Shown: positions 8,181 through 17,819, numbered from the stretch's first letter. The stretch: 64,000 nt of DNA from Pseudomonas sp. ACM7 (GCF_004136015.1 NZ_CP024866.1:6538561-6602560), one strand, 5' to 3'. Numbers and translations are program-made. Notes: generated by a model from the sequence alone, not told the origin.

Positions 8181-8582
8181 ATGAAAAGCAAAGCCGTATT
8201 GAGCCAGACCGAAGTCAGCCAAATCCTTGCATCTGCACGCACCGAAGCGCAGAACAACCAATGGGCCGTGACCATCGTGATTGTCGATGACGGCGGCCAT
8301 CCACTGGCCCTCGAACGCCTCGATGGTTGCGCTCCGATTGGCGCCTACATCGCCACCGAAAAGGCCCGCACCTCAGCCCTCGGTCGGCGCGAATCCAAAG
8401 GTTATGAAGAGATGGTCAATGGCGGACGCCACGCCTTTTTGTCCGCGCCATTGCTGACATCCCTTGAGGGCGGCGTGCCGATCATCGTCGACGGTCAGGT
8501 GATCGGCGCGGTCGGGGTGTCCGGTGTCAAAGCCGAGCAGGACGCACAAGTGGCCAAGGCCGGGGCGCAATGCCTGAACTGA
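8181..8582 (+). CDS. glcG: GlcG/HbpS family protein
   Basis: This is a small 133-residue protein of the GlcG/HbpS (DUF336) family. The middle carries the typical VTIVIVDDGGHPLALERLDG and ISL-like segments, and the C-terminal part reads GGVPIIVDGQVIGAVGVSG. Related proteins bind haem or corrinoids, but the role of GlcG in glycolate use is not established. A clear GAGAATCCCC leader precedes the ATG at 8181. It is the last gene of the glc operon, since a strong hairpin follows its stop. Confidence 0.9.
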   Translation: MKSKAVLSQTEVSQILASARTEAQNNQWAVTIVIVDDGGHPLALERLDGCAPIGAYIATEKARTSALGRRESKGYEEMVNGGRHAFLSAPLLTSLEGGVPIIVDGQVIGAVGVSGVKAEQDAQVAKAGAQCLN

Positions 8583-8608
8583 ATTGATTTGAGCTGAGCA
8601 CTGAAACA

Positions 8609-8640
8609 GTCGGGCCATGTGGCAAACGGCCCGACGTTCG
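8609..8640 (+). terminator. Terminator of the glc operon
   Basis: GTCGGGCC at 8609-8616 pairs with GGCCCGAC at 8628-8635, and GTTCGTTTTC follows. It lies 27 bp after the glcG stop and just before the convergent DHA2 gene ends, so it probably serves the plus strand. Confidence 0.7.
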
Positions 8641-8647
8641 TTTTCGA

Positions 8648-10171
8648 TCACTGCCCTTCAGCAAGTTTCGCCTTCGGTATCCGCAAAGCGCGCCAGGCAA
8701 TTAAAATCGCCATGAGTGCCAAGCCGAACGTCACCCACGAAACCAGATTAATTCCACCCTCGAAGGCACTTCCCGCCTGCGTCATCAGCTCTCGTGCTTG
8801 ATCTCCTGACAACTGCACCGCTACATGATTAGCACCCGATAGCGTCTCACTCGCCAGCATCGTCTGCACCTCGCTCAAAAAGCCCGGAAGCTGCAATGCA
8901 CCGCGATAGTAGGCAGTGACGAGACCACCGAGTACTGTCGTCCCCAAAACCACACCCACTTCATAGGCCGTTTCACTAATGGCCGACGCTGCACCCGCCT
9001 TTTCCGGCGGTGCAGCCGACAAAATCACGTCGTTTGATACCGTCGCGATCGCGCCCACACCAATGTTCAGCAAGGCAAAAGCCACCACCAGAACGATCAG
9101 ACTGCTGCCGATGCTGGCGACCAACAAAAACGCCGCCCCAGCAAACGCCATCAGAATCGGTACCAGCACATGCACCGGTACTCGCCTCGCTACAGGCACG
9201 ACTGCCATTCCCACTACGATCGCCATGATCTGACCAGGTACTAATGCAAAGCTGGCATTCAACGGTGACATCTGAAGAACGATCTGTAAGAACTGAGTGG
9301 TGAAGAACACAAAGCCGACGAGGAACGCGAGGCTCATCAGATTGATGAGTACGGAGCCGCTAAAGGTGCCACTTCGGAACAAACTCAGATCCATCAGCGG
9401 CACAGGCAGACGTAACTGCCGATGCACAAACATCCACCCAGCAACCATGCCGATTACAAATGCTGTCAGCGCCATCCAGTCGAGACCATTACTGGCGCTG
9501 TGTTTAATGCCGTAAACGATGGCACTGAGGGCAACCATCGATTGCAGGATACTTAGCGGATCCAATGGCCCTGAACAGTCTTTCTCGGACTCGGGCAACA
9601 ACACTGGTCCCAATACCAACAACGGCACCAATACGGGTATCGCCAATAGGAAAATCGCCCCCCAGCTGAAAAACTCCAGCAAAACCCCACCGACCAATGG
9701 GCCGAGCGCCGATCCTACCGTCAGAGTTGTTGCCCAGATCGCGACAGCTACTCTGCGCTCCTCTCGGTCCAGAAACACCGAACGTATCAATGCCAAAGTA
9801 GAAGGCATCAACATCGCACCGAAAATCCCCATGCAGGCTCGCCCGGCAATCAGTTGCATGGCCGTTTGGGAATAGGCGGTCAGCACCGACACAATGACAA
9901 AACCCAAAGACCCGGCCAGTAACAACTTTCGATGACCTACTCGATCGCCCAGACTACCCATCGACACCAGTAATCCCGCCAATACCAGCGAATAGGCATC
10001 GATCATCCATAACTGCTGACTAGCACTCGGACTCAGGGCCTCGGCAATCTTTGGTAACGCGAATCCAAGCACCGTATTGTCTACGGTCACCAGTAGTACT
10101 GGCAGCATCAGCACGCTTAGGGCTGACCATCGTTTTGCTCTGTGTTGCGCTGTCTCATTTATTAACACCAT
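8648..10171 (-). CDS. DHA2-type multidrug efflux MFS transporter
   Basis: This is a 507-residue inner-membrane drug:proton antiporter with about 14 hydrophobic segments, the number expected for the DHA2 (QacA/SmvA) family. The first helix contains VTVDNTVLGFALP (motif D1, with the membrane-embedded Asp). Motif A appears as GSLGDRVGHRKLL and motif C as TLTVGSALGPLVGGVLLE. SmvA-like pumps export quaternary ammonium biocides and dyes; the real substrate here is unknown. No regulator gene is directly adjacent, which is unusual for this family. The sequence looks slightly less GC-rich than the glc operon. Confidence 0.85.
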   Translation of the reverse strand: MVLINETAQHRAKRWSALSVLMLPVLLVTVDNTVLGFALPKIAEALSPSASQQLWMIDAYSLVLAGLLVSMGSLGDRVGHRKLLLAGSLGFVIVSVLTAYSQTAMQLIAGRACMGIFGAMLMPSTLALIRSVFLDREERRVAVAIWATTLTVGSALGPLVGGVLLEFFSWGAIFLLAIPVLVPLLVLGPVLLPESEKDCSGPLDPLSILQSMVALSAIVYGIKHSASNGLDWMALTAFVIGMVAGWMFVHRQLRLPVPLMDLSLFRSGTFSGSVLINLMSLAFLVGFVFFTTQFLQIVLQMSPLNASFALVPGQIMAIVVGMAVVPVARRVPVHVLVPILMAFAGAAFLLVASIGSSLIVLVVAFALLNIGVGAIATVSNDVILSAAPPEKAGAASAISETAYEVGVVLGTTVLGGLVTAYYRGALQLPGFLSEVQTMLASETLSGANHVAVQLSGDQARELMTQAGSAFEGGINLVSWVTFGLALMAILIAWRALRIPKAKLAEGQ

Positions 10172-10579
10172 TGATCCAAGCTCCTTATTACCTCAAAAAA
10201 TCACGGGACATTTTTCAATGCTTCCGTGAAACGAACCCTGCGCACTTCCATGGCGAGGGTTTAAGAATGCAACTTGCAACGTAAGAAAAATTAACTTTTC
10301 TCGCGGGAAAGCAGAACACTTCTATAATTTCGTTACATAACAACTCAATCGACTATTTGTTTCATATTGTTTGATGGCACTGATGGGCTGAAAGCCCTTT
10401 TCCGTCTGCCCCACCCCAAAAGCAAGCGCCCCAAACAATCCCTGGCGTTTGCTTGAGTCACCCTCTTCGCGTTTTCACCCCGTCTGCGAGGCCTCTTTTT
10501 TGAACGGCTACGCTCAATAGGTACCGCTCACACTGTCCAACCGACAGAGCAATCGACCCGCCCAAGAGGAAGCGCACAG
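10172..10579. other. Intergenic region with a small terminator-like hairpin
   Basis: About 400 bp separate the divergent DHA2 and dienelactone-hydrolase-like genes. Both promoters should be here; the stretch around 10280-10375 is AT-rich. A compact hairpin GGGCT-GAA-AGCCC followed by TTTTCC is at 10385-10402 on the plus strand, with no annotated gene ending before it. It could end a short transcript started within this region, but there is no other support for an sRNA. Confidence 0.4.
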
Positions 10580-11467
10580 ATGACCCGTCTCACGGCGAAA
10601 GACTTTGCCCCGGAACTGCTCGAACTGTACGACTACTACGCCCACGGCAAGATCAACCGGCGTGAGTTTCTGGATCGAGCGGCGTTGTTCACCTTGGGTG
10701 GTTTTACCGCGAGCGCGCTCCTCGCCGCCCTCAGTCCGAATTATGCACTCGCCGAGCAGGTTGAATTTACCGACCCGGAAATTGTTGCCGAATACATCAC
10801 CTACCCCTCACCCAAAGGCAACGGGCAGGTCCGTGGCTATCTGGTGCGCCCGGCGAAAGCCACCGGCAAGGTGCCGGCGGTGGTGGTCGTGCATGAAAAT
10901 CGCGGGCTCAACCCGTACATCGAAGACGTCGCGCGGCGTGTGGCCAAGGCAGGCTTCATCGCCCTCGCCCCTGATGGTCTGACGTCGGTGGGCGGCTATC
11001 CCGGCAACGATGACAAAGGCCGGGAGCTGCAGGCGACCGTCGACCCTGAAAAGCTCATGAATGACTTTTTCGCCGCCATCGAGTGGCTGATGAAGCATGA
11101 CGCGACCACCGGAAAAGTCGGCATCACCGGGTTCTGTTACGGCGGTGGCGTCGTCAATGCCGCGGCCGTCGCCTATCCGGAACTGGCGGCTGCCGTGTCC
11201 TTTTATGGCCGCCAGCCAGAAGACAACGATGTCGCCCGAATCAAGGCGCCGGTGATGCTTCACTACGGTGAGCTGGATACGCGCATCAACGAAGGCTGGC
11301 CCGCCTATGAGAAGGCATTGAAAGCCGCGGGCAAGACGTATGAAGCCTACATCTACCCCGGCGCCAACCATGGTTTTCATAACGACTCCACGCCTCGATA
11401 CGATGACGCCGCGGCCAGGCTGGCCTGGGACCGGACGCTCGGATGGTTTCGGCGGTATCTGGCTTAG
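10580..11467 (+). CDS. Tat-exported dienelactone hydrolase family protein (YghX-like)
   Basis: This 295-residue alpha/beta hydrolase has a long polar N-terminus, then NRREFLDRAALF (Arg27-Arg28) and a hydrophobic stretch ending near ALA-EQ at residue 59, as in a twin-arginine signal. The hydrolase domain has GITGFCYGGG with nucleophile Cys186, GELDTRI with Asp233 and GANHGFHND with His264, the dienelactone hydrolase triad. This resembles the YghX/dienelactone hydrolase group, whose substrate in cells is mostly unknown. The ATG at 10580 follows AAGAGGAAGCG. It stands alone, with a convergent gene downstream. Confidence 0.85.
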   Translation: MTRLTAKDFAPELLELYDYYAHGKINRREFLDRAALFTLGGFTASALLAALSPNYALAEQVEFTDPEIVAEYITYPSPKGNGQVRGYLVRPAKATGKVPAVVVVHENRGLNPYIEDVARRVAKAGFIALAPDGLTSVGGYPGNDDKGRELQATVDPEKLMNDFFAAIEWLMKHDATTGKVGITGFCYGGGVVNAAAVAYPELAAAVSFYGRQPEDNDVARIKAPVMLHYGELDTRINEGWPAYEKALKAAGKTYEAYIYPGANHGFHNDSTPRYDDAAARLAWDRTLGWFRRYLA

Positions 11468-11567
11468 TGGTGAAGCTGAAGTCTGCTTTGACACTGTTGC
11501 CAGATTCCGCATGAATGGAGGGTTTCGAACAGCTGACGAGTCAGCTGCTCAAACGCGCCTCAATAGG

Positions 11568-11885
11568 TCACGTCTCAATCACATCATCCGCCCAACTGAT
11601 GGCCGCAACGACGGTGGGGAAACCGATCGTGCTGGTCAGGGAGATCAGCGTGTGACGGATCTGTTCTGGTGTAGCGCCCGCCTCCAGTGCCCGTCGTGTA
11701 TGACTGTGCACCGCGCCCTCAGAACGGATGGCCGCCGCGGCACCGAGCTGGATCAGCTGGACAACGATCTCTTCCAGTGGGCCGGTATGACGCACCGCCG
11801 TACCCAAGGCTTCCACGGCAGCCAGGTAATCCGGGTACTGCTGTTCGAGACGTTGGTAGGTGTTGTGCGTTTTCTTCTTTGTCAT
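11568..11885 (-). CDS. Carboxymuconolactone decarboxylase-like protein without cysteines
   Basis: This 105-residue helical protein fits the CMD/AhpD-like family. The segment SEGAVHSHTRRALEAGATPE lies where AhpD-type proteins carry the CxxC...H motif. Here there is no cysteine in the whole protein, so an AhpD-like peroxidase or disulfide reductase role is excluded, and it is closer to the lactone decarboxylase type. The frame continues upstream to 12053, but the ATG at 11885 has GCGAGGAAAC in front and gives a sensible N-terminus (MTKKKTHNTY). It faces away from the glutamine-synthetase-like gene. Confidence 0.75.
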   Translation of the reverse strand: MTKKKTHNTYQRLEQQYPDYLAAVEALGTAVRHTGPLEEIVVQLIQLGAAAAIRSEGAVHSHTRRALEAGATPEQIRHTLISLTSTIGFPTVVAAISWADDVIET

Positions 11886-12097
11886 GTTTGTTTCCTCGCG
11901 TTGGAGGGCGATCAGTTCTCGCCTTTGCGCCCGAGTCATCAGGCTGCGATTTCCGAAACTTGCACACTGCAACAGTAGGCTACGCTTACAGCAGCTTATT
12001 GCACACGATGCTCGCGTCTGCAGGTTTTGGTTTGTTCTGGAGAGCGTCTGCAACAGCTATTTCAGACAGGCCCAAACAATTCACGCAGGACTACGTG

Positions 12098-13471
12098 ATG
12101 ACCGAGCCCCTCCTCAGTTTTGATCAACTCAAGCGTGCCGCCGCCTCCGGCGAGATCGATACCGTTCTTGTTTGCATGGTCGACATGCAAGGCCGATTGG
12201 TCGGCAAGCGATTCCAGGTCGAGTTTTTCATCGACAGCGGTCATGAAGAAACCCATTGCTGCAATTACCTGCTGGCCGACGACATCGACATGGAGCCGGT
12301 GCCGGGTTACGCCGCGGCCAGTTGGAGCAAAGGCTATGGCGACTTTGTGCTCAAACCCGACATGGCCACGTTGCGACGGGTGCCCTGGCTCGAATGCACG
12401 GCGCTGGTGCTCTGCGATGTGCTCGATCATCACCATCGGCGCGACCTGCCGCACAGCCCGCGGGCGATCCTGAAAAAGCAGGTCGAGCGACTGCGCGAGC
12501 GCGGCTACACCGGCATGTTCGCTTCGGAACTGGAGTTCTATCTGTTCGACGAGAGCTACGAGGCCATCCACGAGCGCAACTACCACAAGCCGAAGACGGC
12601 CGGTCACTACATCGAGGATTACAACATCCTGCAGACCACCCGCGAAGAGCCGGTGCTGCGGGCGATTCGAAAGCATCTGCAGGCCAGTGGCATTCCCGTG
12701 GAAAACTCCAAGGGTGAATGGGGGCCAGGCCAGGAAGAAATCAATATCCGTTATGCCGATGCGCTGACCATGGCCGACCACCACGTCATCATCAAGCACG
12801 CCTGCAAAGAGATCGCGCAACTACAGGGCAAGGCGATCACGTTCATGGCCAAGTGGCGCTACGACGCCGCCGGCTCCAGCAGCCACATTCACAATTCGCT
12901 GTGGGACAAGAACGGTAAAAAGCCGCTGTTCTTTGACGCCAAGGCTGAGTTCGGCATGTCGAAACTGATGCGTTCCTGGGTGGCCGGGCAGCTCAAATAC
13001 GCCAACGACATTACCTGTTTTCTCGCGCCCTACATCAATTCGTACAAGCGCTTTCAGGCCGGCACTTTTGCACCGACCCGGGCGGTGTGGAGTCGGGACA
13101 ATCGCACTGCGGGCTTTCGTTTGTGCGCAGAAGGCAGCAAAGCCATACGCATCGAATGTCGCATCGGCGGCGCCGACCTCAACCCATATCTGGCCTTCGC
13201 CGCCTTGATCGCGGCGGGACTGGCCGGCATCGACGAGAAGCTCAGCCTCGCGCCGCCCTTCGAGGGCGATGCCTACGTAGACGAACACTTGCCTGAAGTA
13301 TCGAAGACCCTGCGTGAAGCTTGCGCCGCACTCCAGGGCTCGACCATGTTGCGCGAGGCGTTCGGCGATGAAGTGATCGACCACTACGTGCACACCGCCG
13401 AATGGGAGCAGAAAGAGTACGACCGGCGGATCACCGACTGGGAACTGCAGCGCGGGTTTGAGCGCTATTGA
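12098..13471 (+). CDS. Glutamine-synthetase-like gamma-glutamylamide ligase
   Basis: This is a 457-residue member of the GS family outside the GlnA group. It has the beta-Grasp N-domain (to about residue 110) and the catalytic domain, with ASELEFYLFD, GPGQEEINIRYADAL, and GSSSHIHNSLWD in the ATP/glutamate site. Relatives PuuA, IpuC and GlnA4 use ATP to join glutamate to putrescine, isopropylamine or ethanolamine. It lacks a GlnA-like adenylylation loop as far as I can see. The frame stays open far upstream, but the ATG at 12098 follows GCAGGA and gives the expected start. It is followed by ALDH, Fe-ADH and permease genes on the same strand. The amine substrate is inferred, not seen. Confidence 0.82.
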   Translation: MTEPLLSFDQLKRAAASGEIDTVLVCMVDMQGRLVGKRFQVEFFIDSGHEETHCCNYLLADDIDMEPVPGYAAASWSKGYGDFVLKPDMATLRRVPWLECTALVLCDVLDHHHRRDLPHSPRAILKKQVERLRERGYTGMFASELEFYLFDESYEAIHERNYHKPKTAGHYIEDYNILQTTREEPVLRAIRKHLQASGIPVENSKGEWGPGQEEINIRYADALTMADHHVIIKHACKEIAQLQGKAITFMAKWRYDAAGSSSHIHNSLWDKNGKKPLFFDAKAEFGMSKLMRSWVAGQLKYANDITCFLAPYINSYKRFQAGTFAPTRAVWSRDNRTAGFRLCAEGSKAIRIECRIGGADLNPYLAFAALIAAGLAGIDEKLSLAPPFEGDAYVDEHLPEVSKTLREACAALQGSTMLREAFGDEVIDHYVHTAEWEQKEYDRRITDWELQRGFERY

Positions 13472-13481
13472 GACCGCCATC

Positions 13482-14873
13482 ATGACTTCAACGATTCAAC
13501 TCATCTCACCGGTCGATGGCCGGGTCTATGCCGAACGCCGCTGCGCCGATGCAGCGCAAATCGACCAGGCGCTGGCGGCGGCCGAAGCGGCCCAAGCGCA
13601 ATGGAAACGCCGGCCACTGAGCGAACGCGCCGCTTTTTGCAGCGCCGCGGTGGACGCGATGCTGGCCATGAAGGCTGACATCGTGCCGGAACTGGCCTGG
13701 CAGATGGGCCGACCGGTGCGCTTTGGCGCTGGCGAACTGCGCGGTTTCGAAGAGCGTGCCCGGCATATGATCGCCATTGCGCCTGACGCCCTGGCAGCGC
13801 TTGAGCCCACGCCCGTCGCCGGTTTTCGACGCTGTATCAAACGCGAGCCGCTGGGTACGGTGCTGGTTGTCGCGCCCTGGAATTACCCCTACCTGACGGC
13901 GGTCAATACGATTATCCCGGCGCTGATGGCCGGCAACAGCGTCATCCTCAAACATGCGTCGCAAACGCTGCTGGTGGGCGAACGGTTCGCCGAGGCCTTT
14001 CGCCGCGCCCATCTGCCCGAAGGGCTATTCCAGAACCTGCTGCTCAGTCATGTTTATACCGGAGCGATCATTGCCTCTGGACGCGTGCAGCAAGTGAACT
14101 TCACCGGCTCGGTCGAAGCCGGAAAATCCATGGAACACGCGGCCGTCGGAGGTTTCCTCGGTGTGGGCCTGGAGCTCGGCGGCAAAGACCCGGCCTACGT
14201 ACGGGCAGACGCCAACCTCGAACACGCGGTGGAAAACCTGGTGGACGGCAGCTTCTTCAACTCCGGGCAAAGCTGTTGCGCGGTCGAGCGTATTTATGTC
14301 GATGAAAAAATATACCCGGCGTTTGTCGAACGCTTCGTCGCGCTGACTCGCCAATACGTGCTGGGCAACCCGCTGGACGAAGCCACCACACTGGGTCCGC
14401 TGGTCACACCGAACGCCGCTGATTTCGTTCGTGGGCAGATCGCCGATGCACTGACCCAAGGCGCTCGGGCACTGATCAATCCAAAGGATTTTCCTGCCGA
14501 CGCGCCGGGCAGCGCCTACCTCGCGCCGCAAGTATTAGTCGACGTCACCCATCAAATGTCGGTGATGCGCGAGGAAAGCTTTGGTCCCGTGGTCGGCATC
14601 ATGCCGGTGGCCAGCGACGACGAAGCCATTGCCTTGATGAACGACAGTGAGTTCGGGCTCAGCGCCTCCATCTGGACGCAAGACCTTGCCGCCGCCGAAC
14701 GCTTGGGCAACGAAATCGACACCGGCACCGTGTTCATGAACCGCTGCGATTACCTGGACCCGGCCCTGGCCTGGACCGGAGTGAAGAACAGCGGACGCGG
14801 CGTCACGTTGTCGCGCCTGGGTTATGAAAATCTGACCCGCGCGAAATCCTTCCATTTGCGCCACGAGATCTGA
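13482..14873 (+). CDS. Aldehyde dehydrogenase (glutamine-synthetase-like cluster)
   Basis: This 463-residue NAD(P)-dependent aldehyde dehydrogenase has the Rossmann signature NFTGSVEAGK, general base Glu231 in LELGGKDP and catalytic Cys265 in FNSGQSCC. It begins 11 bp after the ligase gene; a TTG at 13458 could start it earlier, overlapping the ligase, but I prefer the ATG at 13482. In this operon it should oxidise an aldehyde, either a gamma-glutamyl-aminoaldehyde or a free aldehyde made by the alcohol dehydrogenase that follows. The exact substrate is unknown. Confidence 0.88.
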   Translation: MTSTIQLISPVDGRVYAERRCADAAQIDQALAAAEAAQAQWKRRPLSERAAFCSAAVDAMLAMKADIVPELAWQMGRPVRFGAGELRGFEERARHMIAIAPDALAALEPTPVAGFRRCIKREPLGTVLVVAPWNYPYLTAVNTIIPALMAGNSVILKHASQTLLVGERFAEAFRRAHLPEGLFQNLLLSHVYTGAIIASGRVQQVNFTGSVEAGKSMEHAAVGGFLGVGLELGGKDPAYVRADANLEHAVENLVDGSFFNSGQSCCAVERIYVDEKIYPAFVERFVALTRQYVLGNPLDEATTLGPLVTPNAADFVRGQIADALTQGARALINPKDFPADAPGSAYLAPQVLVDVTHQMSVMREESFGPVVGIMPVASDDEAIALMNDSEFGLSASIWTQDLAAAERLGNEIDTGTVFMNRCDYLDPALAWTGVKNSGRGVTLSRLGYENLTRAKSFHLRHEI

Positions 14874-14876
14874 GCC

Positions 14877-16037
14877 ATGAGCCTGACCGCGAACTGGAAC
14901 TACCCCACAAGCATCCGCTTCGGTGTCGGCCGCATCGCCGAGCTTGCCGAGATCTGCCGCAGCCAAGGAATCCAGCGACCATTGCTGGTCACCGACAGTG
15001 GCCTGGCGCGTGCCCCGATCACCACGGCAGCAGTGGACGCCTTGCGCGCCGCCGGCCTTGGCGTGGCGCTGTTTTGCGACCTTAAACCCAATCCGGTTGA
15101 GGCCAACCTGGCGGGCGGGCTCGATGCCTGGCGCGCCGGCAAACACGATGGTGTGGTCGCCTTCGGCGGTGGCAGTGGCCTGGACATGGGCAAGCTCATC
15201 GCCTTCATGAGCGGCCAGACCCGGCCGGTGTGGGATTTCGAAGACATCGGCGACTACTGGACCCGCGCCGACGAAGGCAGCATCGCCCCGATCATTGCGG
15301 TGCCGACCACGGCGGGTACCGGCTCCGAGGTGGGCCGTGCCGCGGTGATCATCGATGAGCGTACGCACACCAAACGCATCATCTTCCACCCGAAGATGAT
15401 GCCGCGCGTGGTCATCAGCGACCCGGCCCTCACCGTCGGCATGCCGGCCAAGGTCACCGCTGGCACCGGCATGGATGCGTTTGCGCATTGTCTGGAATCG
15501 TATTGCGCCCCCGGTTTTCATCCCATGGCCGAAGGGATTGCGGTGGAAGGCATGCGCCTGGTCGCCAATGCCCTGGTGCGAGCCGTACACACACCCTCGG
15601 ACCTGGAGGCGCGAGCGGAAATGCTCGCGGCGGCCGCGATGGGCGCTACCGCTTTCCAGAAAGGCCTGGGCGGGATGCACGCCCTCTCACATCCGGTGGG
15701 CGCCCTGTACGACACCCATCACGGCATGACCAACGCCACGTTCATGCCCTATGTCCTGAAATTCAATCGCCCGGCCATCGAGGAACGCATCACCCGCCTC
15801 GCGGCTTATTTGCGTCTGCCCTCGCCCGGCTTCGACAGTTTTCTGGCCTTCGTCCTCAAGTTGCGCAAGGACATCGGCGTGCCCCATACGCTGGTTGAGC
15901 TAGGGGTGGATGACCGGCAGGCCGACCTGATCGCGGACATGGCGATTGTCGATCCTTGCGCCGGCGGCAACCCGCTGCCCTTGACCCGAAATGGCGCGGC
16001 AGAAATTTTCGAAGCGGCGTACCACGGCCGTCTGTAG
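14877..16037 (+). CDS. Iron-containing alcohol dehydrogenase
   Basis: This 386-residue group III (iron-type) alcohol dehydrogenase has the nucleotide motif VVAFGGGSGLDMGK and PTTAGTGSEVGRAAV. Metal ligands are expected in AGTGMDAFAHCLE and in HPVGALYDTHHGM. It starts 4 bp after the ALDH stop. Its presence beside a glutamyl-amide ligase suggests that the substrate has a hydroxyl group, such as an amino alcohol, but the enzyme could also act in the reducing direction. Confidence 0.88.
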   Translation: MSLTANWNYPTSIRFGVGRIAELAEICRSQGIQRPLLVTDSGLARAPITTAAVDALRAAGLGVALFCDLKPNPVEANLAGGLDAWRAGKHDGVVAFGGGSGLDMGKLIAFMSGQTRPVWDFEDIGDYWTRADEGSIAPIIAVPTTAGTGSEVGRAAVIIDERTHTKRIIFHPKMMPRVVISDPALTVGMPAKVTAGTGMDAFAHCLESYCAPGFHPMAEGIAVEGMRLVANALVRAVHTPSDLEARAEMLAAAAMGATAFQKGLGGMHALSHPVGALYDTHHGMTNATFMPYVLKFNRPAIEERITRLAAYLRLPSPGFDSFLAFVLKLRKDIGVPHTLVELGVDDRQADLIADMAIVDPCAGGNPLPLTRNGAAEIFEAAYHGRL

Positions 16038-16191
16038 AACAGTTGTCTGTCCATGGCCAAGGTGCGAACTCGCAGCATGGACGGGATTTATCCGCAAGAA
16101 ACAGGAGCAGTACGACAAGGGGTTGAAGGCCAGCCCATCCGGCCACGTAAAACCCGGATGGATGCGTATCAAAACCTAAGGGGCACACAAC

Positions 16192-17757
16192 ATGAATCCA
16201 GCAAGTCAGCCCGACACGAGCGCGCCGCAAGACGATGACGTCAAGGTGCTGCACAGCATGGGCTATGCCCAGCAGCTCTCACGACGCATGGGCGTTTTCT
16301 CCAACTTTGCCATTTCCTTTTCGATCATCTGCATCCTCTCGGGTGGTATCAACTCACTCGCCCAGGGCACCTCGGGTGCAGGCGGTGCGTCAATCGGCAT
16401 TGGCTGGCCGATCGGTTGCCTGATCTCCGGGGTTTTCGCCATGGCCATGGCGCAGATTTCCTCGGCCTACCCTACCGCTGGCGGCCTCTATCACTGGGGC
16501 TCGATTCTCGGTAACCGCTTCACCGGCTGGCTGACCGCTTGGTTCAACTTGCTCGGGCTGGTCACCGTGCTAGGCGCGATCAACGTCGGTACCTATTACT
16601 TCTTTTTCGGCGCCTTCGGACCAGCGCTGGGTATGGAGGACACCACCACGGTGAGGGTGATTTTCCTGGCGATCCTGACCGGCCTCCAGGCCTTGTGTAA
16701 CCACCTGGGTATCGGCCTGACCGCTAAACTCACCGACTTCTCGGGCTATCTGATCTTCGCCACGGCGCTCGCGCTGACCATCGTCTGCCTGATCTCTGCA
16801 CCCAGTTATGAGTTCATCCGGTTATGGACCTTCAGCAACTATTCCGGCGAGGCTGGCGGCAGCGTTTGGCCACAGGTCTCGAACGGCTGGATTTTCATGC
16901 TCGGCCTGCTCTTGCCGATCTATACCATCACCGGCTATGACGCCTCTGCGCACACCTCGGAAGAGACCCGAAATGCCGCCATGTCGGTGCCACGCGGCAT
17001 GGTCATGTCGGTGGTCTGGTCGCTGCTGTTCGGCTGGGTCATGCTCAGTTCGTTTGTGCTGATGCTGCCAAGCATGGACGAGGCGGCGAAGCATGGCTGG
17101 ACCGTGTTTTTCTGGGCCATGGACACCCAGGTCAATCCGACTGTGAAGTTGGCGCTTTACGTGGCCATTTTCATCTCGCAATTTCTTTGCGGGTTGGCGA
17201 CCGTGACCTCGGTCTCACGCATGATCTTCGCGTTTTCCCGTGACGGCGGCCTGCCCTTCTCCAAAGCACTGGCCTCGGTCTCGCCGACCCTACGCAGCCC
17301 GGTGGCGGCGATCTGGACCGGTGCCACGCTCGCGGTGTTGTTCGTCTGGGGATCGTCGGTGATCTCGGTCGGTGAAACGCCGGTCTATACCATCGTGGTG
17401 TCCTGCACGGTGATCTTCCTGTTCTTCTCCTTCATCATTCCCATCGTGCTGGGCCTGTTTACCTACGGGACTTCGAAGTGGCCAACCATGGGACCGTGGA
17501 ACATGGGGCGCTTCTGGTACTCGGTGTTTGCCCTCCTCTCGATCCTCTCGATGGTGATCATTTTCGTCATCGGCATCCAGCCACCGAACGAATGGGCGCT
17601 GTACATCACCATCGGTTTTCTGGTGCTGACGGCAATCGTCTGGTTCGGTTTTGAAGCCCGTCGCTTCCAGGGTCCGCCGATTGGCGACATGATCGTCAAG
17701 CGTCAGGCTGAAATTGCGGCGGCTGAAGAGGCGTTGAATAAACGGGGTGGAAGTTGA
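16192..17757 (+). CDS. APC-superfamily amino acid/amine permease
   Basis: This 521-residue inner-membrane transporter has about 12 hydrophobic segments. The N-terminal half shows MGVFSNFAISFSIICILSGG and YPTAGGLYHWG, typical of the amino acid/choline transporter branch of APC permeases that includes GABA and choline carriers. A GYDASAHTSEET segment lies in the middle. The ATG at 16192 follows AAGGGGCACACAAC. It lies 154 bp after the alcohol dehydrogenase gene and is probably the importer of the amine or amino alcohol used by this cluster. Confidence 0.85.
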   Translation: MNPASQPDTSAPQDDDVKVLHSMGYAQQLSRRMGVFSNFAISFSIICILSGGINSLAQGTSGAGGASIGIGWPIGCLISGVFAMAMAQISSAYPTAGGLYHWGSILGNRFTGWLTAWFNLLGLVTVLGAINVGTYYFFFGAFGPALGMEDTTTVRVIFLAILTGLQALCNHLGIGLTAKLTDFSGYLIFATALALTIVCLISAPSYEFIRLWTFSNYSGEAGGSVWPQVSNGWIFMLGLLLPIYTITGYDASAHTSEETRNAAMSVPRGMVMSVVWSLLFGWVMLSSFVLMLPSMDEAAKHGWTVFFWAMDTQVNPTVKLALYVAIFISQFLCGLATVTSVSRMIFAFSRDGGLPFSKALASVSPTLRSPVAAIWTGATLAVLFVWGSSVISVGETPVYTIVVSCTVIFLFFSFIIPIVLGLFTYGTSKWPTMGPWNMGRFWYSVFALLSILSMVIIFVIGIQPPNEWALYITIGFLVLTAIVWFGFEARRFQGPPIGDMIVKRQAEIAAAEEALNKRGGS

Positions 17758-17779
17758 TTGCTGCAGTCATGAGCAAACG

Positions 17780-17807
17780 GTGGCGAGGGAGCCAGCTCCC
17801 TTGCCAC
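17780..17807. repeat. REP-like hairpin after the permease gene
   Basis: GTGGCGAGGGAGC folds onto GCTCCCTTGCCAC with one G-T pair and a four-base loop. It belongs to the Pseudomonas REP hairpin type, 22 bp after the permease stop and just before the convergent DUF6124 stop. It could also act as a shared terminator. Confidence 0.7.
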
Positions 17808-17819
17808 AGCGAGCCGCGC

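Noticed and set aside
11687..12097. N-terminal extension of the glutamine-synthetase-like gene by 137 codons
   Set aside because: The extension overlaps the carboxymuconolactone-decarboxylase-like gene on the other strand and has no relation to GS proteins. The ATG at 12098 gives the normal length.
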